NCBI GenBank assembly: GCA_038496675.1
Contig: CM076653.1
Location: 17,788,051 to 17,852,050, forward strand
DNA length: 64,000 nt
Reading direction: 5' to 3'
Source of the DNA: Rachycentron canadum
Taxonomy: Eukaryota > Chordata > Actinopteri > Carangiformes > Rachycentridae
The position numbers and the translations under genes are program-made. The first letter of the stretch is position 1. The number at the start of each line of letters is the position of its first letter. Under the pieces are notes generated by a model, which made no database searches, was not told the origin of the DNA, and was given only the letters and a program-made list of their open reading frames with translations. Below are positions 1 to 13,604 of this stretch, piece by piece.

Positions 1-3000
1 CATCCTGCTCCTCGTCTCTCCCTCTGACAGGCTGAGACTGGCTGCTGCGTCGAGGCTGGGGGTTCCTGATGATATAAGAGGCAGCTGTCTGGCTGGAGCT
101 GGAAAAAAATTAAGCACAAGCCCAGAAGTCTTTAATTCGGGTGAATAAGAAAAATCAAGCATCTCCTTCCCTTTAAGTTTCTTCTCTCCAAGAAAAAAAA
201 TATTCTGAATGACTCAATGATTTGAAAAAACTATAATGCACACATTTACATGGGCTCTTTACCAACTCACTCATTCAAAGCAGGCAAACTGTATTCTCCA
301 TAATTCACTGATCTAAAGTAAGACTAAATGGTAAATGAAGGAACTAAATCCAACCTGCTGGACTGGTCAGGTGAGGGTCTTGGAGGCAGAGGCTCAACAG
401 AGAAGAGCTCCTCGCTGCCCTGAACAGCATCAATGCTGGTGCTGGCCAAAGTAAAAGGAGCTGTAGGTCTCGCGATTCCCATTCGCACTGGAACAATCAG
501 CGACTCTGCTACGTTACACAGCTCCTCCACAGCGTAGGGCAACAGGGCCTGAAAGACCCGCCGACATTTCCCAATGGGCTGGGGTATGAAGTTGCTGTGT
601 GAGGGAATGGCAGAGAAATCAGCGTCAAAACTGGTGCCAACTTTGTTGACTTGGCCTTCGTCCAAAACTGCACATGAAAACCAAAATGTGGCATGTTCTT
701 ACTTTTTCTTCTTGGAAGAAGCCATCTCCACACTTAGGATGACAAACACCCGAGCTACAGAGCGAAGGAACCTCCTAGTGACGTTGACTGCCTCCTCTCT
801 CCGGCCAGGAGTGTACTTGTTCTGCAGCTCCTTTACCAGTGTGCCCAGTAAAGTGTCTATGAACTAATGCACAAGAACAAAAATACTTTTGGATGACCAA
901 AATACATCCAAGCACAATGGCGTGATAACAGCAAAGAAAATACATAATTACATGTAGGTGTTATCATTTGTCTCAGTAAGCCTCAGCAAGAATTACTGAA
1001 GATCAGTGATTTTATTTAGCACCTTGTGCAGGAGAAAGGATCAAAATAGACAAACAGAGCCTGGAAAAAAGACTATCTAGACTTACAGTGATGTCAGGCG
1101 CACACTTCACAATGAGGCAGTGGGTGAAACAGTCAAGGCGAATGGTGCCACTCTGCTGGTTCAGGTAGACCTGCTCTTCAGGCAGAAGGTGGGCAATTCT
1201 GCTGCTGGCACTGAGTCTACGAAAGACAAAAATACAAAACTCTGAATATTGTCTGTTACAGAGAACTAACCTGTACACACTGTGTAGGGATGATTAGTGA
1301 CATGAGACTAACTACATTAGTCACATTTGAACGATACCAGTCAGTATGTGTGGCAATTAATTTGGACTTGTGTATGACAAGTTAAAGCAGCAGCAAACTG
1401 CCCACAAGGTCATCTGTGGAATAACTGGGATATTGTTTTTGCAAATGCTGTCAACGTTTGCATGCATCGTATTTCAGTTCTTGAAGCACTGTCTTTCAAG
1501 CTCTTATTATGACCCAAATTTTAATGCTGGGGTTGTTGTCAGCTGTGATACTCACGGGTCTTTATTCTCCTGAGAACCAAACATGATCATAGACTTGAGG
1601 GCATTCCAGTCCTGCAGAACCCTCTCCAGGGCCAGCTGGGCAAAGCGAGGAGGCTCTAGATCATGGTCTGGCATATCAGAGTCTGAAAGAGAGGAAAGAA
1701 GCAGTTTTCACACACCAGATGCCTTCTGGAAATAATGTTTTAGAAAGCCACAGCCTTGACCTCAGTCAGAACTATTAAGATCATGTCAAATTCACGCCTT
1801 TTCAATGTATAAATTATTTGTCTGTAGTTAAAAGTGAACTTACCTTCTGCATTAGCAGCCTTTCGGTTCCTGTCCTCTCTGATACGTGGTGGTCTGTACT
1901 GACAGTGCTCAACACTCTGCCTGGCAACAGTCTGCACCAGGAACAGTAAAATATGCTCCCCCCTTCAGATGGAAACACCATCGGTTAGAAATACCACATA
2001 TACCCCACAAAATAAGAAGTATCTTTCTCTGCTATATAGTAGAGCACCAAGATTATAGGGCTAAATGGATTTGGCCTAAAACGATCAGTTACTTGACAAA
2101 GCTCAAAAGAAAACACCCTACCCTATACAAGTTGAGATGATATAGACCAACACAGAAGACCACAGGGATCTTACCTGCTGTTTGGTGTTGTGACCAGGTT
2201 GGTGGCTGTGAGTAACCTGTACAGCAGATCGAGACGAGCAGCCTTCTGACCGGCGATCAGTGTTTTACACTTACATTTCTCCCAGCAGTCGCAGTACGCT
2301 GTAGGAGAGGTCCTCTTCAGCCTGGGAAAAAATGTATGATTAGAAATGTGACCTAGTTTAAATGCAGGTGATAAAAAAGCAACAGTAAGAAACCTTTGCA
2401 AAGATGAAATAAGGTCACACTCAAAACTAGGACTTACTTGCAGTCGTGTCCTTTGTGACACACCCTCGCACACTCAGTACAGCAGCAGAGGGACTCCAGC
2501 AGACCACAGGTCCGACACTCAAAGATGTCCTAAATACAAAGTCATGTCAGTGTCAACTGTCAAATGAATATTGCATACTGAATAGCTTCATAGACAAACT
2601 GTCTCTCTAAACAAAAATATTTAATGAAATTCCTAGGACTAATTAACACCTGTGTATTTGACAAGTGCTTTTTATCTAAACTCTTCAGTGTGATGATGTG
2701 TGATGATAGCTGGGGCTGACCTGGTTAATATGCTCAGCTCCAGTCCAAGTGAAACTGCAGGTGTCATTGCAGCAAAGAACATACAGGGGCGAATCATCTG
2801 GATTGGTCCCTGAGGGGCAAATCATTTCCATGAACACAGCATCTGCATCCTCCTTCTCTGCAATGCCTGGGTCACCCACTGTGCTCAAAAAGGAAAACAC
2901 AGGAACAGAGAAATCTGAATTACAACGTGATAGTTGGCTGTTGGCAGGGAAGCAAAATAGGTCAGGATTCACATAACTTGTGGATAAGATCCAACATTAC

Positions 3001-6000
3001 AGCTGTTACCCAACCAGATAAAATTACACCAGATTCATGAAAATTTTCCCTCTTTCTCAGAACTTATTCACATGGGTGGCAGCTGGTTGGTCATGCAAAC
3101 TTTCTCTCTCCACATAATAACACATGCATTGAGTAAACAATACAAGACATTTAAATACAGTCTCAAATACCAACCTGTCTTCCAGCAGTATACAGAAAGA
3201 TCTATTAACTTACCCTTGGCCATTTTCTGTGCAGCCTCCAGAACAGTTATGGCTGCTGGGTAGGCTCTCCCACTGACAGCAAGCATGAATGGGGTCATTC
3301 CACGGGCATCCCTGTTGAATAATCACAACAACAATGTACAAGAGCACTTTGAAGGGAGAAGTAAGGACAATCTAATGTCCATTAATGTGAGGAGCATTCA
3401 TAAATATGCCTTTACAAAAATATAGAATCATACTTTGCAGAGAGAAGCTCCCGTAGGTGTGGCCTCAGAACAACACTGTCACACATCAGCTTTAGGATAA
3501 GGTGAGCGTTGGCCTTCCTGTCTTTAGATTCGACCACAGATGGTTCAGTGGATGGCCCTGCTCAAATGGAGAACACAATCCATGAGATGACAGAGCCCAA
3601 GCATGTTAAAACAGAGCCTGAATGCTCAAGAGTAATTTACACTGAAGCCACTGAGATTATGTATATTAAAGAGCACCACATGTTCTCATTTAGAATTCCT
3701 TCTCCTGAGAAAACACCATCAACACTACATAAATACAAAATAACTATTTTTCAGAGTGATCCCAGATAAATACAACTGTATTAATCCTACGCCTCAACTT
3801 CCTGTTACCACCAAAAATATTAACTAGCAGAATCAACTGGTGTCTTATGCTTGCTCCTCCTCTTACAGTGAAGATGTTGTTACCTGGTATAGTGGAGGTG
3901 CTCGGTCCCTGGCTGGTCCCAGTGGTGGCGGTGGTGAGTGAACCAACAGCTGGTGCTAGAATGAAGTCAATGTCACCATCTGTTGATTAAAATAATAAAA
4001 AAGACAGACTGTAGATGTCACATAAAAGCAAAGTTTTAGTGTTTATTAGTCAAAGAAAGAGTTACATTTTATGATTGTGCGCTGACTTTCCAACACAGTT
4101 GGGTAAAGCAGCAGCAGCCTTTTGACTGACAGCTCTAAGGTTACACTGCTGTGGGTGGGCTGCCCAGAGAGAGGATGAAATCAAGCACTCCAGTCTTATA
4201 GCTTTCAAAATGTCAACACGCTACATGGCAGTTTATACTCGTGAGTCAGGACTGTACATGTCTAGATGTACAGTGGCTGTGCTTGATGGATGGATAAATA
4301 AGAAAATAAAATGGAAATTTAAATGGGGGAGTAAATATGTACGGGAATTAATGTGGCACTGTGACAAAGTTTTTTGTTTAGTTTTTTGATGCTGTAAGAC
4401 TCTAAACAACACAGGGATAATCAACTAGTTGTAAAGTCTTATTAAGATGCACTGACCAGGGTCCATGGGTGGGGGGTCAGGGACCCAACTTGGTGGGGCA
4501 ATAGGTGGTGACACAGGGTCCTGATGGTCACTGGATGATGGGCCGGACTCGTGGCGGCCAAGACCTGCTGCTCGTAGAGACCTCCGCATCATCTCCCTCA
4601 GGCGAAGCCTGGGCGTGACACACAAGTCAAGCAAGGCACAGAAATTAAAATCAGCAACAAGGAAGCAAAGGAATAAGATTCCTCCTATTTGCACTAAATA
4701 ACATTTGTATTTCTCTGTACAGACTATTAAGCAAAATAATGCAAATGGTTATTTACCCTCTGCTGCTGGAGGAGCCAGTCCTGTTTCCAGAGCTGTTGCT
4801 TGAAACCACGGAGATGGCATTGGCAATCGCCTCCACAGCAGACAGACGCTCTGCAAATGTGTTTCTCTCCGACCTTTCAGCTTCTGAAATGAAACAGCAT
4901 AGTCACTTAGCATGGAGAGTTGTGTAAGGAGAAGCAAGCGAGTTAAATGTTGGCACACACCAAGCTGGAGAAGCATGTTGAGAAAAAAAAAGTAATTTTC
5001 TATTACAATTCAATATTTCAAATAAAGATGGTTAAGTCTAAAACAGACAAGAAAGAAAGGAAGAAAAATGTAAATGCATCCAGCAAAATAAGAATAATGA
5101 CTGTTAAACCTAGCTCTCAAAGAGACCCTAATGTTGACTGGTGAGTACAGCAGCTTACCTTCCTCCTCTTTGGTCTCCTTATTACTAACAGGGAAGCAGA
5201 CAGAGACAGCAGCATGGAGAATGTTGCGGTTTCCGTCACAGCGGTGCCCCAGAAGTGCTCCAAGGGCCTGGTTGCCTTGATCCAATAGGAAGGCCTGCTC
5301 AAGATTCACCAGGTATTGCCGGCATGCCTCATAGTCACAACGCAGCACATGCTGCATCAATGTCTGTTTCTGAAGGAGACAAAAAGGATCAGTGAGTACT
5401 TATTTGGATATCTATGATGTTTCACTTTGACACTGACAAAATTATATTTATCATCTCTGGCATATTATATAGAAACATGGTGATAACGTACTAAAAACAA
5501 CCAATAAAAACTGTGGGTTAGACAAGGTAATGTAAATACCACTACTCTTTTACATTATAATCATGGGGTATTTTTTTTTTTTTTTTACCTCAACAGCCAT
5601 AATAATAATAGCAGCTTTCTTTTTAATGGTGGAATTTGAGGGGAGATTGGCCAGAGAATGCACCCCCATTCCCAGGCTGTTTATAGGTGGCAGGTCGAGC
5701 CAATCGGGATCTCGAATTCCACCCATGCAGTCTTTGGCCATTGGGTAGATTGTGCCATTTCCATCTCGGAGGATGATAGGAGACTCCTGGGGGGGGGGGG
5801 ATTATTTCAATATTTTAAATACACAGATATGATGGCTTTCCACAAAATGTCAGACTTATCTGCAACAATACGTCAACAGGTCATCTCACCTGTCCTGCAG
5901 TAAAGATGGCCACATTGCGCTCACTCTGCCCCAGGAAAGCCAGGTTACTGGTAGGGAAGTTATTCTCCTGCTCAGCTTTGCCTGTGGCTAGGTCAAAGAT

Positions 6001-9000
6001 ACAGTACCTTACCCAGTTACCAGTTTTCAGCACTGCGTGGACTCCTGGAAGATGGTGAAGAGACATTTCAGGATTTGAGATTTTCCATGCATGAATCCAA
6101 ATATAAAGAAAGCTACAGACACTAAACTATATTGACAAACTATATAAAGTATATACCGGCATATAGAAACATATAGCATAAACACCCACCTTTGGAGTCA
6201 ACATTCACAGCCAGAATCTCAGCCTTTTCTGGGATACAGAGCTTCTTAGGTGTGCGCTGAAAACAATCGGGAACTTTAGGAGTCCCACCAGTTTTGACCA
6301 CCTGTCAGGAACAGATTGAAGAAGACAGAAAGTCTTGTCAATGTCTAGAGGACAGATGCTCACATCCGCACAGAAACACAAATGAAGACTAGCAATGGTG
6401 GATCAGTGTCTGTACCTGCAGCTCATCTATTCGGAGGAGTCTACAGTCCTGCAGGAGAGACGATGGGTCTGAGTCAGTGGGAGCCACAGTACTCTGGTTG
6501 CTCATGCTGCTTGATGTCCCTGGAAACTTCACAGCAACATATGCACCATCCACTTTCAGCACCTAGGACAGAAGATAAAGGCAAAGAGTTAAGAAACAGA
6601 TGTCATGACACACAAACACATTTACAGGGTAGAAATAGATCATTTTAGTTACATTACTTAATATAGCAATTCATTCATACTATAATACGATTCATGCATA
6701 TACTTTAGATGCACCCACCTTTCCCACTGGAACATTTTTAACATCCTCCACAAACACCACCTCCCTGAGAGGCCACTGCTCCTCATTCACCTTCTCTTCC
6801 TCTTTGGGAGCCGGGGTAGAACGCCTTCGCTCTGAAAGTTATAAAGCACATTAACTTAGTCCTTTGATCATTGCATAGTCAAATAAGACACGCCTTGATT
6901 CTTTACATTCAAGAGTTGTGAAAGACTCCTCATTAGGTCTGTAAAAATATACTGCTAACCAGGTGATAGCAAGGTCTAAGGAAAGTAAATCATCAACACT
7001 GACTAGCTGTATGGTTCATATGATAAAAAAAAGCCAACCAAATCAACAACAGTATACACTGTGAGCTGGCCACACTTCCTTTGCAGGAAAACAGGCAGGA
7101 GGGTGGAGGGGTGCGGGTTGTGGAGGGGTGCTAATAAAAGCCTCTGCACCATCTGTTTCAAAGTCAAAGGGCTAATGAGAGCATAGAGTGAGAAAGAAAT
7201 TGGTTCTGTGCCTGGGAGATAGAAAGGAAAGTCAAGACTCGAGTGCTGTTGAGAGAACTAGAGGTTAAGAGGCAGAGACATCAAGAGAGAAGACGACATA
7301 CTGTAGGGCAGTGAGGCACTGCTAGCAATGGAGGAGGTATCACTGCAGGTGGACGCTGGGGAGGGAGGAGGACCCATCTCAGTCTTGACCAGCTCTGGCT
7401 TACTTTCAGTCCTATGATGCGAGACCAAGATAGTGAAATCAATTTAACTTGTGGATTCATGAGGTCTAGCAAAGTACGATTTCTGACCAGAGGGAGTGAA
7501 GTCTTTTAACTGTGTTCAAAAACTCAGATCCAAAAATAGAACTGATTTTTGCTACATCAAACAAAACTGACTTGATTTCCTGCGTCTTAGTGGTCTTCTC
7601 CATGTTCTTGAGGCTCTCTGGTGAGCGCAGCTGGAACCTGCAGCTGTCATTCATGTTCCAGACAGACTCCAAAAGGACGCCCACTTTGGGGATTCCAGCA
7701 CTAACAGAAAAGGCCACTGCACCGGCATGGTAGAGGGGGTTATTCCTCAGGCACACCTATGGAACAAACCAGTACATTTATTAGTAGCAAGAAATTAGTT
7801 TTACACCAACTGAAAGTCTTACATAAAGCCCTTACTATGAGTCATAATAACATACATCAATATGGGAGACTCCCAAAAGAACAGGCACTGAATGTACTTC
7901 CATCATAGCAATAAAAATTCAAAATTATGTCCTACCTGTGTTCCCACGGTGATGTTGGGTATCGAGGAGATGCCAGCACTGGACTTTGGCTTTTTGTTCT
8001 TGGCTCTGGCCTTTTCAAGCATCTTCTTCCGTTGACTAAAAGGCACAACACCCCTGTGGACAAATGCAAGCAGTTGAGTGTCAAAACATCACTGATGCAT
8101 TTCCCTGACATATACTGTTGTCACTTTGTATTGACAAAGACATTACCGTGCAGTCCTTACTAAATGTCTGGTGTCAAGGATGATTCACATTGTTTGCTAC
8201 AGGTCCCATTGTGTGTTTTGGCAGAAGACAGCAGGAAAAGACAGTGGAGCTGAATCCTCTTTGCTCATTGGAGCATGTATATGTACAAATTTCCACGGGA
8301 CTTGTACAATTCAGAAAAGGTCTTAATTCCAGTTAAGCATTGTGTGTGCCAATGCAAAACCTATAACTAGACATTATGAGCAAAAAGGAAAGCCTGTTTT
8401 CTGACAAGGAATACCATTTATAAAAACTACGCATTCTATGATTGAATAAAAATAAAGTAAAATAAAGTAAAAAAAAAAAACAAAAAAAAAACACTCCAAT
8501 GACTTGATATTGTGAAAGTTAAAATTTGATTCAATGTTGTTGAATGGAAAAACACTTTCTTCTCACCACCAATAGAGGCTATTCTCCAGCTGTGCACAAG
8601 TGTAGAGTGCACAGCAGTGCAGTGACACCATGCGTTCTCCCTGCAGCTCAGGGAAAGCCTGTGCACTGTGCTCCAGCTTAGAGGCCACTGTGCTCAGTGT
8701 GTCGTCCACCCAGGTTGCCACCTATACCGTGCACACAGACAATGAACAATTTATTAAATAAATGTGATGAGTGCAACTGCAAAAACATTCTCTCAATCAT
8801 AATTTTGGTTACAAAGGAGAGCACAGACACATTGTTATGTCACGAGGAGCAATCATCATCTACCTTGTTGGTCTCTGTAGCTACAGTGGCTCTGATGCTA
8901 TTGGCAGACAACAAGGTGATCTTCTCATTGGCCAGGCCCAGGAAGGTGACACGTGGGTGATGAATGGAAGGGTTCTGTGAATTCCTGTAGGGTTCAGGTT

Positions 9001-12000
9001 CGCTCCACTTCCACTGATAAAGCTCTCCTTTGGAGCTGACAGCCACCAGCTCTGAGAACATGGCTCCAATGCTCACAAACTTCACACCATCCTGGAGAGG
9101 AAGTTTGAGATCTCAATATATACTCAACAAATTGCAACAACAAGTTGCAATTTTGCAACCAAGCTCCACTTACAAGGTCATGGATGGAGGGTGTATATTC
9201 TGCGTTTTTTAAAAAATGTAAAATCAACAGCTGTTTGTGCAACACCTCATACCTTGTCAGGCCACCACTGGAGCTCTTCTCCCAGGGAGACGGGGCTCTG
9301 GACTGGGATGTTCTTCTTGTCCAGGCTGGGTTCGCCTTCGCGGCTGGTGGAGCCTCGCTCTGTGTCAAACGAGGCCCCATCCAGCCACCGGCGCTCACGT
9401 AACCTCAATACAGACTCACGCTCACGCAACAGCTCTGAGTCACGCTCTAAGGGAAGAAGGAGAACTGGTATGCAATAAGGTCACACCAGTGGGATAGAAG
9501 TAAGCCACTCTCTGGGAAAGACCCGTCAACATAGTTTTAAGAATAGAGAGATAGAGAGAGATAGAGTCTATAGAATTACTGTAATGCAAATCAAAATAGC
9601 AAAACTTTTAGTGGGAGTCTAAATTATACTGTGAGTGAGTAAGTTCGCGCGCTCATGTTAAAATGCCAGGTAGAAGAGGAAGTGGATAGAAGAAGAAGAA
9701 GGCATGCATATGGGCTAGAAGTGGGCTGGGTATTTATTCATTTTATTTTTTTAGTTTTTTAAAGAATAGACTGACTTATAGGGTCCCTGTTAAGACAGGT
9801 GGGCCTAGCGGGCCTTTCTCAGAGAGCTCACAGCATGTACTACAGCCATGCACCATACAACACCAAACATTTGTAGCCTGTAACACCAAACATTCCTGTC
9901 ACATAACCAGCTAACCAGACTGAAGAGAATATTTAAATTTAAAACATAAAAACTGCACCTCAGTCATAGATGATTTTTTTTTTTTTTTTTACCTCTAAAA
10001 GTTTGATGTCATGTTTTGTCACTGTCTTAATCTTTAGCCATTTTTTCCCCCTTTCCTTCAGAAAAATACTGATTTTTCTCAACGTCTGTTGTCACCTGAG
10101 GCCCTTAAAGCTACATTCCCACAAACAAAAGCCATCACCAGTGCTGCCACCAAAGCCTCTCTAACACCCTACTCTCCCCTCGCTACACAGAGGTGAGTTG
10201 TCGCGTTACCTCTGGAGGATCCCAGGCGAGACAGTGAGGAGCGTCTAAAAGAAGGGTAGCCAAAGTAGCTGATGTCCTCAGAGAACATGGCATCAGCATC
10301 AATAATCACACTGGGGTGGGCAGAGTGAATGTCTGCATCCAACAGGGACATCAGGTCCTCTACATGGAACAAAGCCACAAAAAGGATGTTTCAGAAAAAT
10401 TTATTTTCTTATTTTCATGATAATGACAAATACTGTTTAAACCATTTCAAAGATTTATTCTTCATAATATATTACTGTTTAACACAAGCCATGTTTAGTA
10501 TAATTTGTTGAACTGCTGCTAAGCCTGTACTTAAATGTTAAATAGTGGTGTAGTTTATACAAAATCTGTTATCCCAAAAAAAAAAATTTAAATAGTTTTG
10601 CTTTTTGACAAACCTCCAGGGAGGTAGGACTCGCTGGCTGTATCATCTCCATCGTCTCCATCCTCATCATCCCGGCTCAGCAGGTTGTTGACGGCGAGGT
10701 TGACATCCAGGTTGGTCCTCTGGAGCTCCCTAATGATCACACTCCTGGACTTCCCCTGTAGGACTACTTGGGCCTGGGGAAACAAGGCACAATTTGTTTT
10801 CGGAGCTTCAGAAATTGTTGATATTAATGTGATAATTATGTAAAAATGTTTACATGAATAGGCCATATACTCTGAGAATTTGGTACCTGAGTAATAAGTT
10901 CTTCAGGGATGACAGAAGCTGGTATGACTGGCTGAGGCTGGCTACCCAGAAGGCCTGAGCCACGGTCCCTTCCTGTACGGATTACCCTGGTCTGTCTGCG
11001 GGAATCGCGAGCTGCTGTTGACGATCTGCCCGACGTGCCTCCACCTCCGCCTGCTCCTCCGCCCCCTCCTCCTCCACTGCTGCCACCTCCTGCTCCACCT
11101 CCCCCTGCTCCACTTCCACCTCCACCTCCTCCACTGCCTCCGTTTACACCAGAGCTCCAGCGACTCCTGTTGCATACAGTGCAAGGCCATGGTCAGATAC
11201 AACTACCAAAAACATTATCTGACTTACTCAAAACACGCACACATCTGGATACGAAGGGATTCAGCCTTCGTGACAGCAGAGACAGGGCAGTATATGTATT
11301 GTGTAATAAAAAATATATTATGCACATATTTTGGATGTTTTAACCATTAGTTTGTTTCAATTAGGCATTTATCTGTAAGGGTGCAGGTTTAGAGGTTTAT
11401 TCTGCAGCTCTGCACAACTTCAGTATCAAAACCCACAACATATATATTAGAAGGTGGAGTCGATTCTCCAGTGGGCAAATAAAAGCACCAAAAAAAAAAA
11501 AAAAAAAAAAAAAACAACTGCACACTGGAAATTTATCAGGGTTGATGATGTAGGCCATGTGGTGGACACATATTTATTACATTTTACAGCACCCTAAGGT
11601 TCTCTCTTTCTGAATGTGTGGCACTGAAACCCTTAGGGGAATACACCCCAAAAACCACTGCAGCGTCACTGCTGTGCTCTGAACACTGAGCTTTCACAGG
11701 ACCGTTTGTCTCTGTCAACCCTGCCAGAACTTACCCAAGGGTGTTGCCTGCCAGTCTGCCCAGTGTGTCAGAACCAGACAGGAACCAGGGCGGATCACTA
11801 GTCCTGCCTGGCCTGGAGCTCCTTCCTGTCCCTGAACCACTGCTCAACTTTGAACTGGAAACAAAAGATGGGAGATCAGTTACAAACCTACAGAAGTCCC
11901 AGAAGGACCAAAATACTTTTTTATTACCTGGGTTAAGAGAAACTAAATTTACCCCAGGTATTGTTAAATGATACCAAATTATACCCCTTGGTTCAGGATT

Positions 12001-13572
12001 CATTTTCTTTTAATATTATACAGTTAAACAGGATGGGGTATTTTGGAGACTAGCATGGCAACACCCTTGGGAATCAGAATTGGCTGCAACTCATTCCTCC
12101 TTTAAGACTTTCCATTTTTAAAAGGTCTTGGGGTTTTGGGGCTGCGACTGCTTGCTCCTATTTCAAGGTATCTTATATGGGATGCCTTCTGAGTTTAAAC
12201 AAAAAGTACTTTACTACAATATTTGTAACCGATGTGTTTTAAAGAGGCAGTAGATATAAATGGTGTTTCTGTGGCAAGAGAACTAAATTATGACAATTGT
12301 GCTAGCTTTTTATATAACAGACTACAATGACACCAATTTGAAATTTCCAACAAAAATAATAAAATCACATTTAGTACCATACTGTAACATAGGACAATTG
12401 AATACAGAAACAGGCATTCAAAGTTTTACAACAAAACAGAGGAAAAAGCAAATTCACACGCTGTTACAATCCATGTAGCTCATATTACAATTTAAAGTCA
12501 GAATACAGGCCTTGAACAGTAAGCTGACAAACTTGCCAAAGACAACCTGTCGCACTCTTTTCCCTAGACTTCCCAGCAACCCACTATGGTGTGAACTGAA
12601 AAGCTATTAGAGTTTTTAACTTTTCATCTTTTGCAGCAGGGAACAAAACATGTGGTCTGACGAAAGGTTTGGGGCAGGGAGCTCTTCAGCCTTTTATAGC
12701 CTGATTCACATGCATATTTAGCAGCTAGAGGGGCCTTGAAAACTCTGACATCACTGTTGGATGTTGTTCTGCTGGCAGGATATCGACAACTATCAATGAG
12801 CCATTCACCAAAAATACACGCTCATAGCCAACACGAAACAAAGCAGCTAGTAAAAAAAGTCTTCTATAGAGAAAAACACAGCAAGAAACACACACTTGAA
12901 GCCATAAAGGCAACTGACTTTCAAAAAGTTACACAAACCATTTTGAGTTTGTCTTGCTGCTGGTTGTTTGGTGTCAAAAAAAAAAAAAAAAAAAGTATTT
13001 TTGTATCAGAAAAACAAATGTCCCTACAGTGCAATGTAACTTTGAGAGGGAAAAAAGCAGCTCTTTTGTGGGAATCATTGAAAAGAAACATCTCATCAGG
13101 CACAATAAAAAAGTATCCAGCAGCAGCCTAACAAAGGACTTTTAGTGAAGAAACCTGCAATGAATTCAGATCTACGTTTAACTCATGATAGATGAAAATG
13201 TTTGTAGCAAAGAGTCAGAGGGTTATTATTGAAGTGAAACCATGTCCAAATGCTTCATACTCAGCCAAAAAGGGCACATGGGCCAAATGGAATTTAAAAA
13301 AAAAAAAAAAAAATCACAGAAACCATCAGTAAGCATGAGCATCTTATATTCAACTCGAACTAGACATCTCCACAAGCCATCTGTTTTCCAACTCAATGCC
13401 AAAGCTAAAACAGTTTCCGGGACAGTTCCCATCATAGAGGAGTCTCTCACCCATCGCTGCCATCCGGTTTGCTGAGCTCCAGGCGGTCAGGCTGGACAGC
13501 AAAGCTGATTCTACATACACGTCCATCCTAAAAGAGATGAATTCATGATTTTAAATGGAAAAGCAATGCGAC

Positions 13573-13604
<32 letters not shown>

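Noticed and set aside
10942..11350. Frames with Pro-rich or Arg/Trp-rich runs over the ubr5 Gly tract
   Set aside because: Other-frame readings of the GGN codons; only the Gly reading joins neighbouring exons in phase and matches UBR5.
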